Shown here: positions 7,802 to 16,965 of the stretch, piece after piece
Position numbering within the stretch: position 1 is the stretch's first letter
Layout of the letters: the number at the start of each line of letters is the position of its first letter
Origin: Burkholderia sp. BCC0322
GTDB taxonomy: Bacteria; Pseudomonadota; Gammaproteobacteria; Burkholderiales; Burkholderiaceae
Reading direction: 5' to 3'
DNA length: 64,000 bases
Assembly: GCF_902833045.1 (NCBI RefSeq)
Contig: NZ_CADFDU010000002.1
Location: forward strand, 372,001 to 436,000
Notes under the pieces: generated by a model
What the model was told of the DNA's origin: nothing
The model's input: the letters and a program-made list of their open reading frames with translations, nothing else
Database searches by the model: none
Made by a program: the position numbers and the translations under genes

Positions 7802-9136
7802 ATGACGCTTGACCTGTCGAAACCGGCTGCTGCCGGCTACCAAAGCGGTTTCGCGAACGAATTCGCGACCGAGGCACTGCCCGGCGCGCTGCCGCACGGC
7901 CGCAACTCGCCGCAGCGCGCGCCGTACGGGCTGTATGCGGAGCAACTGTCGGGTACCGCATTTACCGCGCCGCGCGGCCACAACCGCCGCTCGTGGCTGT
8001 ACCGCATCCGCCCGGCCGCCGTGCACCGGCCGTTCGAGCCGTACGCGGGCCCGCAGCGGCTCGTGTCGGAATTCGGCGACTCGGCCGACGTGCCGCCGAC
8101 ACCGCCGAACCAGCTGCGCTGGGATCCGCTGCCGATGCCGGTCGAACCGACCGATTTCGTCGACGCTCTGGTGACGATGGCCGGCAACGGTTCGGCCGCC
8201 GCGATGAACGGCTGCGCGATCCACCTGTATGCGGCGAACCGCTCGATGCAGGACCGCTTCTTCTACAGCGCGGACGGCGAACTGCTGATCGTGCCGCAGC
8301 AGGGGCGGCTGTTCATCGCGACCGAATTCGGCCGGGTCGACGTCGAGCCGTTCGAGATCGCGGTGATCCCGCGTGGCGTGCGGTTTGCCGTCACGCTGCC
8401 GGACGGCGACGCGCGCGGCTACATCTGCGAAAACTTCGGCGCGCAACTGCGCCTGCCGGATCTCGGCCCGATCGGCTCGAACGGTCTCGCGAACCCGCGC
8501 GACTTCCTGACGCCGCAGGCCGCGTACGAAGACCGCGAAGGTGCGTTCGAGCTGATCGCGAAGCTGAACGGCCGCCTGTGGCGCGCGGACATCGGCCATT
8601 CGCCGCTCGACGTCGTCGCGTGGCACGGCAACTACGCGCCTTACAAGTACGACCTGCGCCTGTTCAACACGATCGGCTCGATCAGCTACGACCATCCCGA
8701 TCCGTCGATCTTCCTGGTGCTGCAGTCGCAGAGCGACACGCCGGGCGTCGACACGATCGACTTCGTGATCTTCCCGCCGCGCTGGCTCGCGGCCGAGGAT
8801 ACGTTCCGCCCGCCCTGGTTCCACCGCAACGTCGCGAGCGAATTCATGGGGCTCGTGCACGGCGCGTACGACGCGAAGGCGGAAGGCTTCGTGCCGGGCG
8901 GCGCGAGCCTGCACAACTGCATGTCGGGCCACGGGCCCGACGCGGACACGTTCGAGAAGGCGTCCGCGAGCGACACGACGAAGCCGCACAAGGTCGACGC
9001 GACGATGGCGTTCATGTTCGAAACCCGCACGCTGATCCGGCCGACGCGCTACGCGCTCGACACCGCGCAGCTGCAGGCGGACTACTTCGAATGCTGGCAA
9101 GGCATCAGGAAACACTTCAACCCGGAGCAACGATGA
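7802..9136 (+). CDS. hmgA: homogentisate 1,2-dioxygenase
   Basis: A 444-residue non-haem Fe(II) cupin dioxygenase that opens the ring of homogentisate to maleylacetoacetate, the central step of tyrosine and phenylacetate-type catabolism. The N-terminal [19 protein letters not shown] is a family signature. The iron ligands are visible in [16 protein letters not shown] (His341, Glu347) and [10 protein letters not shown] (His377), and His371 is also conserved. The length equals that of known enzymes. Its stop overlaps the fahA start (ATGA at 9133-9136). Notably, no maleylacetoacetate isomerase gene lies in the operon. Confidence 0.96.
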   Translation: MTLDLSKPAAAGYQSGFANEFATEALPGALPHGRNSPQRAPYGLYAEQLSGTAFTAPRGHNRRSWLYRIRPAAVHRPFEPYAGPQRLVSEFGDSADVPPTPPNQLRWDPLPMPVEPTDFVDALVTMAGNGSAAAMNGCAIHLYAANRSMQDRFFYSADGELLIVPQQGRLFIATEFGRVDVEPFEIAVIPRGVRFAVTLPDGDARGYICENFGAQLRLPDLGPIGSNGLANPRDFLTPQAAYEDREGAFELIAKLNGRLWRADIGHSPLDVVAWHGNYAPYKYDLRLFNTIGSISYDHPDPSIFLVLQSQSDTPGVDTIDFVIFPPRWLAAEDTFRPPWFHRNVASEFMGLVHGAYDAKAEGFVPGGASLHNCMSGHGPDADTFEKASASDTTKPHKVDATMAFMFETRTLIRPTRYALDTAQLQADYFECWQGIRKHFNPEQR

Positions 9137-10437
9137 GCGATACCCAAGACTGGCGCGCGACGCTCGACCCGGCCCGCAAGAGCTGGGTCGAGACGGCGAA
9201 CGATCCTGCCTGCGATTTCCCGATCCAGAACCTGCCGTTCGGGATCTTCAGCGATGCGACGCAGGCGTCGCCCCGTGCAGGCGTGGCGCTCGGCGACCAG
9301 ATCGTCGACCTCGCGGCGCTCGCGCGCGCGGGCCTCGTGACGCTGCCGGCCGGCGCAGACGTGTTCGCCGCGCCGACGCTGAACGCATTCATCGCGCTCG
9401 GCCGCGACGCGTGGCGCAGCGTGCGCGTGCAACTGTCGGATCTCTTCTCGCGCGACAACGCGCGGCTGCGCGACGATACGGCGCTGCGCGCGCAGGTGCT
9501 CGTCGCGCAGCGCGACGCGACGCTGCATCTGCCGGTCGAGATTCCCGGCTACACCGATTTCTATTCGTCGAAGGAGCACGCGACCAACGTCGGTTCGATG
9601 TTCCGTGATCCGAAGAATGCGCTGCTGCCGAACTGGTCGGAGATGCCGATCGGCTACAACGGCCGTGCGTCGTCGGTGGTCGTGAGCGGTACGCCGGTGC
9701 GGCGTCCGAACGGGCAGCTGAAGCTGCCGGACCAGGAGCGTCCGGTGTTCGGCGCATGCCGCAAGCTCGACATCGAACTGGAGACGGGCTTCATCGTCGG
9801 CCGGGGCAACGCGCTCGGCGAGCCGATCGCGTGCGAGGACGCGGAAGCGCATATCTTCGGGATGGTGCTGCTGAACGACTGGAGCGCGCGCGACATCCAG
9901 CAATGGGAATACGTGCCGCTCGGCCCGTTCAACGCGAAGACCTTCGCGACGACGATCTCGCCGTGGATCGTCACGCTCGACGCGCTCGAACCGTTCCGCG
10001 TCGCGCAGCCGGAGCAGTCGCCGCAGCCGCTCGCGTATCTGCGGCACGCGGGCAAGCATGCGTTCGACATCGCGCTCGAAGTGACGCTGCGCGCGGAAGG
10101 GGCGGCCGAAGCAACGTCGATCTGCCGCACGAACTTCAGGCACATGTACTGGACGATGGCGCAGCAGCTCGCGCATCACACGGTCGCGGGCTGCAACACG
10201 CGGGTCGGCGACCTGATGGGCTCGGGGACGATCAGCGGGCCGACGAAGGATTCGTTCGGCAGCCTGCTCGAGCTGACGTGGAACGGCAAGGAGCCGGTTG
10301 CGCTGAACGGCGGCGGCAGCCGCGCGTTCATCGAGGACGGCGACGAGCTCACGCTCGCCGGATGGTGCCAGGGCGACGGTTATCGCGTCGGCTTCGGCGC
10401 GTGTGTCGGCAAGATCCTGCCGGCGTTGCAGGCGTAA
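9133..10437 (+). CDS. fahA: fumarylacetoacetase
   Basis: A 434-residue hydrolase splitting fumarylacetoacetate into fumarate and acetoacetate, the last step of homogentisate degradation. The N-terminal FAH-specific domain covers about residues 1-130 and the catalytic FAH fold the rest. Metal and catalytic residues are recognisable: Asp142 in [17 protein letters not shown], His149 as the general base, the ELE pair in [13 protein letters not shown], and Asp in [19 protein letters not shown]. It is translationally coupled to hmgA by a four-base overlap and is the last gene of the operon, ending just before a strong terminator. Confidence 0.95.
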   Translation: MSDTQDWRATLDPARKSWVETANDPACDFPIQNLPFGIFSDATQASPRAGVALGDQIVDLAALARAGLVTLPAGADVFAAPTLNAFIALGRDAWRSVRVQLSDLFSRDNARLRDDTALRAQVLVAQRDATLHLPVEIPGYTDFYSSKEHATNVGSMFRDPKNALLPNWSEMPIGYNGRASSVVVSGTPVRRPNGQLKLPDQERPVFGACRKLDIELETGFIVGRGNALGEPIACEDAEAHIFGMVLLNDWSARDIQQWEYVPLGPFNAKTFATTISPWIVTLDALEPFRVAQPEQSPQPLAYLRHAGKHAFDIALEVTLRAEGAAEATSICRTNFRHMYWTMAQQLAHHTVAGCNTRVGDLMGSGTISGPTKDSFGSLLELTWNGKEPVALNGGGSRAFIEDGDELTLAGWCQGDGYRVGFGACVGKILPALQA

Positions 10438-10462
10438 CGCGCAACGTCGCGCGTCCGTGAGC

Positions 10463-10498
10463 ACGACGGCCCGCATTGCGCGGGCCGTCGTCGTTTTT
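10463..10498 (+). terminator. intrinsic terminator of the hmgA-fahA operon
   Basis: A 12-bp perfect stem (ACGACGGCCCGC at 10463-10474, pairing with 10480-10491), a five-base loop, then CGTTTTT. It lies 26 bp after the fahA stop. Confidence 0.85.
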
Positions 10499-10587
10499 GC
10501 AGTTGATCGGCGTATTCGTGGCCGGGCGGCGCGTGTTTGCGCCGTCGTCGTTTGGGTGGGGCGCCATGGTGTGCTTGCGCGCCGGCA

Positions 10588-11748
10588 TCAGACCGCGCGC
10601 TGCAGCGCAGTGCGGCGCTCCCACAGCGCGGCCGCGACGAACGCCGCGACGCAGACGACCAGCACGCCGACCAGCGCGTTGCTGCCCAGTTGCTCCATCA
10701 ACGCGCCCGCGACCAGCGGACCGCCGAAGCTCGCGGCGCTCCACGACGCCGACACGAGCGAACTCGCGGTGACGAGCGCCGCGCCGCGGAAGCGTTCGCC
10801 GCACGCGACGAGCGACAGCGTGTAGATGCTGCCGGCCGCCGCGCCGAGCACGAACAGCAGCGGCCAGCACAGCCACGGATTGGCGATCACGAGCGGCAGC
10901 AGCGGCAGGCCGGCGAGCACGATCCAGCCCGCGCCGAGGTGCACGCGTTCGCGGCCGAGCTTGTCCGCGAGCCAGCCGATCGGGAACTGCATCGCGGTAT
11001 CGCCGAACAGCATGATCGACGCGAGCAGCACGGCGGTGGCGCTCGCGACGCCGTGATCCATCGCGTAGAGCGGCAGCAGCGACAGCGCGAGCGTGTCGAA
11101 CAGCGCGAAGAAGCCGGTGCCGATGATCAGCGCGGGCATGCGCGGCAGGACGTCGAGCCAGCGGCCGTGCGCTTCGTGATGCGCGTCGTCGCCGGCGAGC
11201 GGCGCGCGCCGGATCGTCGCGAGCGTCGGCAGCGCGAGCAGGAACAGCGCGCCGCACAGCGCGAAGCGAATGCTCGTCGCACCGGCGATCTGGCTGACGA
11301 GCACCGGGCCCGCCATCTGGAACAGCGTGAAATTGGTCGCGTAGATCGCGACGACGCGGCCGCGCGTCGAATCGTCGGCGAGCTGGTTGACCCACGCCTC
11401 GCCGATCGTGAACAGCAGCATGAGCGCGGCGCCGCACAGCACGCGCAGCGCGCCCCACAGGATCAGGTTCGACGTGAACTGCATCAGCGCGGTGGCTGCA
11501 GCAAGCAGTACGACCGACACGACGATCGCACGGCGCGAGCCGATGTGCCGCGCGAGCGCGGTGACGAACGGGACGATCGCGAGACCGCCGAGGGCCTGCG
11601 CGGCCGTCAGCATGCCGACGACGTTGGTGCCGTGTCCGGCCTCGGTCAGCGCGAGCGCGGTGAGCGGCAGTGTGGCGCCGGTGCCGAGACCGACGACCGC
11701 GACGCTCAGGATCAGCGCAAGGAAATCACGATTGAGAATGGCTTTCAT
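10588..11748 (-). CDS. MFS transporter (YcaD-like)
   Basis: A 386-residue, 12-helix major facilitator protein with a short N-terminus (MKAILNRDFLALILSVAVVG) that goes straight into helix 1. Other features are LFTIGEAWVNQLADDSTRGR after helix 4 and FPIGWLADKLGRERVHLGAG, a motif A-like loop after helix 8. It resembles the YcaD group of small inner-membrane exporters, whose substrates are unknown. It is transcribed toward the hmg operon, with no shared promoter. ATG at 11748 fits the first helix. A second MFS gene lies upstream on the same strand but 93 bp away, so co-transcription is possible, not certain. Confidence 0.78.
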   Translation of the reverse strand: MKAILNRDFLALILSVAVVGLGTGATLPLTALALTEAGHGTNVVGMLTAAQALGGLAIVPFVTALARHIGSRRAIVVSVVLLAAATALMQFTSNLILWGALRVLCGAALMLLFTIGEAWVNQLADDSTRGRVVAIYATNFTLFQMAGPVLVSQIAGATSIRFALCGALFLLALPTLATIRRAPLAGDDAHHEAHGRWLDVLPRMPALIIGTGFFALFDTLALSLLPLYAMDHGVASATAVLLASIMLFGDTAMQFPIGWLADKLGRERVHLGAGWIVLAGLPLLPLVIANPWLCWPLLFVLGAAAGSIYTLSLVACGERFRGAALVTASSLVSASWSAASFGGPLVAGALMEQLGSNALVGVLVVCVAAFVAAALWERRTALQRAV

Positions 11749-11841
11749 CGGCGGGGATGCTACACCGCGGACCTTGAAAGGTCCATGAAGGCCATCAGGT
11801 CCGCGTGGCGTTGTGCGCGCAACGATTGCGGCAGGGTTGCG

Positions 11842-13011
11842 TTACACGTACTCGGTCGGCACGGCCACCGGCCGGCGTTCGAGCGACGCCGACCACAGCG
11901 TGAGCGCGAGCGCCGCGACGGCCATCGCGACGCCGACCCACGGCAGGTTCACCAGCGACACGCCCGAGCCGATCGCCATCCCGCCGAGCCATGCACCGGT
12001 CGCGTTGCCGAGGTTGAACGCGCCCTGGTTCAGCGTCGACGCGAGGTTCGGCGCGTCGCTCGCGCGGTCGACGATCAGGATCTGCAGCGGCGGCACGATC
12101 GCGAACGCGAGGATGCCCCACACGAAGATCGTCGCGAGCGCGGCGAACGGCACGTGCATCGTGCCCGCGAACAGCGCGAGGACGACGCCGATCAGCGCGA
12201 GCGTCGCGATCAGCGACGGCATCCGGCGCCAGTCGGCGAGCTTGCCGCCGAGCGTGCCGCCGACCGTCAGCCCGAGGCCGAACAGCAGCAGCACGTAAGT
12301 GACCTGGCGCGGCGAGAAGCCCGTCACGTCTTCGAGGATCGGCGTGATGTACGTGAACACGCTGAACAGGCTGGCCGATGCGAGCACGCTGATGCCGAGC
12401 ACCATCAGCACCTGCGGATGTTTCAGCACGCTGAATTCGCGCGTGATGCTGGTGTCGGGCATCGCGAGGTTCTTCGGCAGGCAGACGGCGAGCGCGGCGG
12501 CCGCGGCGATGCCGATGCCGGTGACGGCCCAGAACGTCGCGCGCCAGCCGTAGGCCTGGCCGAGCGCGGTGCCGAGCGGCACGCCGAGCACGTTCGCGAG
12601 CGTGAGGCCGGTGAACATCAGCGCGATCGCCTGCGCGCGACGGTTCGGGGCGACCAGGTTGCTCGCGACCACCGAGCCGATCCCGAAGAACGCGCCGTGG
12701 CAGAACGCGGTGACGACGCGCGCGGCCATCAGCACCGCGTAGCCCGGCGCGATCGCGCAGAACAGGTTGCCCGCGATGAACAGGCCGATCAGGCCCATCA
12801 GCGCGCGCTTGCGCGGCATCTTCGCGGTGACGATCGCGAGGATCGGCGCGCCGATCGTCACGCCGAGCGCATAGCCCGACACGAGCATGCCGGCGGCCGG
12901 GATCGACACGCCGAGGTCGCGGGCGACATTGGGCAGCAGCCCCATGATCACGAACTCGGTGGTACCGATTCCAAATGCGGCGACGGCGAGGGCGAACAGA
13001 GGTAAGTGCAT
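11842..13011 (-). CDS. MFS transporter (AraJ/DHA1-like efflux)
   Basis: A 389-residue, 12-helix MFS protein of the drug:H+ antiporter-1 type. Helix 1 carries VAAFGIGTTEFVIMGLLPNV, with the GTTEF motif shared by AraJ, YdhP and sugar-efflux proteins, and MVSGYALGVTIGAP-like sequence follows. Such proteins export sugars, arabinose derivatives or drugs; no substrate can be assigned here. ATG at 13011 is chosen because the 40 extra residues of a longer reading frame are proline/alanine-rich and would precede helix 1 without purpose. Confidence 0.8.
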   Translation of the reverse strand: MHLPLFALAVAAFGIGTTEFVIMGLLPNVARDLGVSIPAAGMLVSGYALGVTIGAPILAIVTAKMPRKRALMGLIGLFIAGNLFCAIAPGYAVLMAARVVTAFCHGAFFGIGSVVASNLVAPNRRAQAIALMFTGLTLANVLGVPLGTALGQAYGWRATFWAVTGIGIAAAAALAVCLPKNLAMPDTSITREFSVLKHPQVLMVLGISVLASASLFSVFTYITPILEDVTGFSPRQVTYVLLLFGLGLTVGGTLGGKLADWRRMPSLIATLALIGVVLALFAGTMHVPFAALATIFVWGILAFAIVPPLQILIVDRASDAPNLASTLNQGAFNLGNATGAWLGGMAIGSGVSLVNLPWVGVAMAVAALALTLWSASLERRPVAVPTEYV

Positions 13012-13243
13012 CGCGGTAGGCTCGGGAAAAGCCGCCGCTCGGGCGGGCGCAGGATGCGCGGGGCGGGCGGACGGAAAGGCGAACGACAGCCGCGATTCTA
13101 CTTCAGTGAAAACCCCTATGCTTGGGGCCAAAACGGGTGTTGCCGAGGTGCGACGGGGGCGTGCGCGTGAAGCTCACAGTGTGGGATTCGGCGGGGATTG
13201 CGGCGCTGGATGGGTTGGGGGCGCAACGGTGGCGGGGTGCGCG

Positions 13244-14014
13244 TCAGGCGATGCGTTCGGGCGAGCCGTCGACGCTTGTGGCCGATGCGCTTGCCGGGTC
13301 GGCGCCAGTTGCCATTGCCGCCTCCGTGTCCGCCACGTCCGCGCGCGACGACGGCGAGCCGGCGGCATCGATCGCGGCCGGATCGTCCCAGCCGTTTTCG
13401 AACAGGCACGCGTCGATCGGCATCCGCGCCGCCCAGCGCTCCTGCTCGAGCATCGGCTTCGCGTAGAACGCGTCGACGTGCCCGACGCACAGCACGGCGA
13501 TCGGCTTCGCGCCGTCGGGCATCCGCAGCAGCGCACGCAGCGCGTCGACGTCGAACAGCGATACCCAGCCCATCCCGAGCCCTTCGGCACGGGCCGCGAG
13601 CCACATGTTCTGGATCGCGCACGCGGCGGACGCGAGATCCATCTCCGGCAGCGTGCGACGGCCGAACACGTGGCGCTCGCGGCCGTCGGCGAGCGCGACG
13701 ACCAGCAGCTCGCCGCATTCGCGCACGCCCTCGACCTTCAGCCGCATGAATTCGTCCTGGCGCTCGCCGAGCGCGTCGGCGGTCGCACAACGCTCGGCCT
13801 CGACCAGCGCATGGATCGCGGTGCGCAGCGCCGGATCGGTGATGCGGATGAAGCGCCAGGGCTGCATGAAGCCGACGCTCGGCGCGTGATGGGCCGCGCG
13901 CAGCAGGCGTGCGAGCACGGCAGGGTCGACGGGCGCCGGCGTGAAGTGGCGCATGTCGCGCCGTTCGAAAATGGCGCGGTACACGGCGGCGATGTCGGAG
14001 TCGTCGAAACGCAT
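13244..14014 (-). CDS. bluB: 5,6-dimethylbenzimidazole synthase (BluB)
   Basis: A 256-residue nitroreductase-fold flavoenzyme. BluB uses O2 to fragment reduced FMN into 5,6-dimethylbenzimidazole, the lower ligand of vitamin B12. The signature RRDMRHFTPAPVD followed by AAHHAPSVGFMQPWRFIRI is characteristic of BluB and distinguishes it from ordinary nitroreductases. NMWLAARAEGLGMGWVSLF and PKPIAVLCVG-like segments complete the fold. ATG at 14014 is preferred to an upstream TTG. About 45 C-terminal residues rich in Ala, Ser and Asp extend beyond the usual end of the family and look disordered. No other cobalamin gene is in view. Confidence 0.82.
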   Translation of the reverse strand: MRFDDSDIAAVYRAIFERRDMRHFTPAPVDPAVLARLLRAAHHAPSVGFMQPWRFIRITDPALRTAIHALVEAERCATADALGERQDEFMRLKVEGVRECGELLVVALADGRERHVFGRRTLPEMDLASAACAIQNMWLAARAEGLGMGWVSLFDVDALRALLRMPDGAKPIAVLCVGHVDAFYAKPMLEQERWAARMPIDACLFENGWDDPAAIDAAGSPSSRADVADTEAAMATGADPASASATSVDGSPERIA

Positions 14015-14195
14015 GGGCGGCACAAGCAGGGGATGACGTCGGCGCAACGATATCAGACCGCGCGCGGGCCGCGTTACATCATTCGAAACAAAATGCGGAA
14101 TTGTTGACGCAAAAGGTCGCGTTTTCAGTGCTGATCAAAAGCAAACGATTGCGGTTGCGCCGGCAACCACGAAATGAGCCGGTTTCGTCGATTTC

Positions 14196-15194
14196 TCAGC
14201 GATTCGCCGTCACGACGTTCTGCGGCGTGCCGGCATGCCACGCCTCGATGTTCAACAGGGTGGTGTGCGCGATCTCGGCGAGCGCCTCGCGCGTGAAGAA
14301 TGCCTGGTGCGACGTGACGATCACGTTCGGGAACGTCAGCAGGCGGGCGAGCACGTCGTCCTGCAGCGGCAGGTCGGAGTGATCCTCGAAGAAGAGCCCG
14401 CTTTCCTCTTCGTACACGTCGAGCCCGAGATGGCCGAGCTGGCCGCTCTTGAGCGCGTCGACCAGCGCCTGCGCGTCGACGAGGCCGCCGCGCCCGGTGT
14501 TGATCAGCATCGCGCCGTGCTTCATCCGCGCGAGCGTTTGTTCGTTGATCAGATGGTGCGTCGACGGCAGCAGCGGGCAGTGCAGGCTGACGATGTCGGC
14601 GTGGTGCAGCAACGCGTCGAGCTCGACATAGCGCGCGCCGAACGCGATCAGCTCGTCGTTGTACGGCGGCACCGAGTGTGCGAGCACGTGCATCCCGAAG
14701 CCCATCATGATCTTCGCGAACACGCTGCCGATGATGCCGGTGCCGATCACGCCGACCGTCTTGCCGTGCAGGTCGAAGCCGAGCAGGCCGTTCAGCGAGA
14801 AGTCGCCTTCGCGGGTGCGCGCGACGGCGCGCGGCAGGCGGCGGTTGAGTGCGAGGATCAGTGCAACCGCGTGCTCGGCAACTGCGTGCGGTGAATAGGC
14901 GGGCACGCGCACGACCGTCATGCCGAGCCGCCCGGCGGCGGCCAGGTCGACATGGTTGAAGCCCGCCGAGCGCAGCGCGATCAGGCGCGTGCCGCCGTCC
15001 GCCAGCCGTTCGAGCACGGCCGCATCGACGGTGTCGTTGACGAACGGGCAGACGACGTCATAGCCGTGCGCGAGGATCGCGGTTTCCGCGTCGAGGTGCG
15101 ACGGCTGGAAGTGCAGCCGATAGCCGAACTGCCGGTTGGCGGCGGCAAACGAATCGTCGTCGTACTGCCGGCTGCTGAACAGGATCACGCGCAC
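14196..15194 (-). CDS. ldhA: D-lactate dehydrogenase-like 2-hydroxyacid dehydrogenase
   Basis: A 332-residue NAD-dependent D-2-hydroxyacid dehydrogenase, the same size as E. coli LdhA, which reduces pyruvate to D-lactate. The Rossmann motif GKTVGVIGTGIIGSVFAKIM is at residues 144-163. The catalytic triad is Arg235 (INTGRGGLVD), Glu264 (GLDVYEEESGLFFEDHS) and His296 (VTSHQAFFT). The LFFEDHSDLPLQDD stretch is typical of fermentative LdhA rather than glyoxylate or phosphoglycerate dehydrogenases. A LysR regulator lies 30 bp upstream on the same strand, so the two are probably co-transcribed. The substrate call is likely but not proven. Confidence 0.82.
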   Translation of the reverse strand: MRVILFSSRQYDDDSFAAANRQFGYRLHFQPSHLDAETAILAHGYDVVCPFVNDTVDAAVLERLADGGTRLIALRSAGFNHVDLAAAGRLGMTVVRVPAYSPHAVAEHAVALILALNRRLPRAVARTREGDFSLNGLLGFDLHGKTVGVIGTGIIGSVFAKIMMGFGMHVLAHSVPPYNDELIAFGARYVELDALLHHADIVSLHCPLLPSTHHLINEQTLARMKHGAMLINTGRGGLVDAQALVDALKSGQLGHLGLDVYEEESGLFFEDHSDLPLQDDVLARLLTFPNVIVTSHQAFFTREALAEIAHTTLLNIEAWHAGTPQNVVTANR

Positions 15195-15224
15195 GCTGCA
15201 CCTCCGAAGGCTGACGCGCGCAGT

Positions 15225-16208
15225 TTACTGCAGCCCCGTGACGATGTCGGAGCGGTCGGGCCCGCGCGGCGGCCGCAGGAAGCCGTAGTCGGCGCGTTCG
15301 CGGGCCGGCTGCGCGCTGAAGTGATCGAGCGCGTGCTCGACGAAGCTGCGCGTGCGGGCCGGCACGTACTGGCGATTCGGGTAGACGAGCGACAGCTGCG
15401 TGTCGGGATCGTCGATCCGGTAGCCGGCCATCAGCCGCACGAGCGTGCCGCTGGCGAGCGCGTCGGCGACGCACGGCTCGGGCAGCACCGCGATACCCGC
15501 GCCGGCCACGGCGGCCGCGTGGACGAGCGCGAGCTGGTTGACCGTGCAGGCGGGGCGCACCGTGACGGAATGCGCGACGCCGTCGTGGCCGACCAACTGC
15601 CACGCGGGCGCATGCTGGTGCGGCGCGAGCGTGACCCAGTCGTGGCCCGGCAGGTCGTCGGGCAGGCGCGGCTCGCCGCGTCGCTCGAGATAGGCTGGCG
15701 CCGCGACCGCGACGAACGGGTTCGGTGCGAGCGCGTGGCCGATCAGCGCCGGGTTGCCGTCGAGCCGGTTGCCCGTGACGATGCCGACGTCGTAACCCGA
15801 ATCGAGCACGTCGAGCGGCGCCTCGGCGACGGTCAGCTGCACGCGCAATTCCGGGTAGCGGTGCCGGAAGCTGCTGACGAGCGGCGTCAGCGCAAGCGGC
15901 GACAGCAGGCCCGACGCGACGACGCGCAGCGTGCCGGCCGGTTCGCGCACGGCATGCGCGACGGACGATTCGAGATGGTCGAACTCCTCGAGCAGCGCCC
16001 GGCACCCGTCGAGGTAGCGCACGCCGGCCTCAGTGAGCGACAGGTTCCGCGTGGTGCGGTGGATCAGCCGGGTGTTCAGGTGGCCCTCGAGCATCGCGAT
16101 CGAACGCGTGACGAGTGCATTGGACACGCCGAGATGGTGCGCCGCGCGCCGGAAGCTCTGTTGCTCGGCGACGCAGACGAATACACGCATGGTCTGAATC
16201 TGGTTCAT
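15225..16208 (-). CDS. LysR family transcriptional regulator
   Basis: A 327-residue LysR-type regulator. The winged helix-turn-helix covers about residues 1-60: MNQIQTMRVFVCVAEQQSFR then RAAHHLGVSNALVTRSIAML. The rest is the periplasmic-binding-like effector domain beginning near residue 90 (GTLRVVASGLLSPLALTPLV). It precedes and probably shares a transcript with the ldhA-like gene. Unlike typical LysR genes it does not diverge from a neighbouring structural gene: the region upstream is a 757-bp low-GC gap. The effector is unknown. Confidence 0.88.
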   Translation of the reverse strand: MNQIQTMRVFVCVAEQQSFRRAAHHLGVSNALVTRSIAMLEGHLNTRLIHRTTRNLSLTEAGVRYLDGCRALLEEFDHLESSVAHAVREPAGTLRVVASGLLSPLALTPLVSSFRHRYPELRVQLTVAEAPLDVLDSGYDVGIVTGNRLDGNPALIGHALAPNPFVAVAAPAYLERRGEPRLPDDLPGHDWVTLAPHQHAPAWQLVGHDGVAHSVTVRPACTVNQLALVHAAAVAGAGIAVLPEPCVADALASGTLVRLMAGYRIDDPDTQLSLVYPNRQYVPARTRSFVEHALDHFSAQPARERADYGFLRPPRGPDRSDIVTGLQ

Positions 16209-16965
16209 GGCTTGCGTATTTCTGGCCCGGTTGATTGATTATGGTTGTGGTTTTACGCCGCGCAACCTCGTAAGCGCATCGAGCGGCCCCAAGTTTTTCC
16301 TTCGTATCGAAAAATCGTTTTTTTCGATTCCGCAGACGATTGTTGAATACAGAAGCGATATCCGTCAACCTGAGAAAAGGGGCGGGTTGCGAAAAATCGA
16401 AATCGGGGGTAACGGGTTAAACGTTGCGCTGTCTTGCATGCCTGCCGTTCAAAGGCGGTGCAGTATTCGAATAAGCATGGTCGGTGCGAATGTTTCTGAT
16501 GATAATCAATAGGTTGCGAACTATTCGAGCAGGCTTGTTCCGGTATTTAAGGGAAGCGTACCCCAATAGATGCCGAAATAATGGATGTTTTTTGGTGATG
16601 CGGGAATTTTGCGTATCCGATTCCGTACGGCGATTTTTAGCGGGGATCCGGTCTATTTCTTTCGATGCAGAAGTCATGCTGAAGCGGCGATGTCGGTGAA
16701 TCGTGGTGTTATTGACGGAGAAAATCGTGCGCTTGACGCACGAATGGAACCGTTTCACAACCTGGCCGGCAATCCTATTTCAATCCGGATGACTGGCGCG
16801 CGACCCGCGCACGGCTGGCTGGCCCGGTCCGGCAGCCGGGCCACCGTCGCGCTGTCCGGCCGCGCGTGCCTCTTGCGCGAGGCGGCGGAACACGGAATGA
16901 TCGATCAGTTCGCCATGCAGCGCGGCGGGCGTCCGTGCACTTCCTTTCCTCACCTTTTACCAGCC
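16209..16965. promoter_or_regulatory. long low-GC intergenic region
   Basis: A 757-bp region between the LysR gene and the class V aminotransferase gene. Base composition is much more AT-rich than its neighbours, especially 16210-16700. An A/T hairpin, ATCGAAAAA-TCG-TTTTTTTCGAT (16306-16328), is visible. Reading frames here use codons unlike the flanking genes and match no family I recognise. It probably contains the divergent promoters. Confidence 0.5.

Noticed and set aside
6245-9130. A 961-codon minus-strand frame opposite the AAHS transporter and hmgA
   Set aside because: It is the mirror of two well-identified genes, with low-complexity arginine-rich translation and no motif.
7993-9132. 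A 380-codon upstream extension of the fahA frame
   Set aside because: It overlaps hmgA in another frame and is arginine-rich; fahA starts at 9133 by ATGA overlap.
10537-13005. An 822-codon plus-strand frame antisense to the two MFS genes
   Set aside because: It is low-complexity; the minus strand encodes proper 12-helix transporters.
13012-13131. A 40-residue N-terminal extension of the AraJ-like MFS protein
   Set aside because: It is proline/alanine-rich and ahead of the first membrane helix; the ATG at 13011 starts the family domain.
16585-16965. An N-terminal extension of the class V aminotransferase from 16585
   Set aside because: The extra 127 residues are AT-rich and unlike the family; the fold begins at the ATG at 16966.
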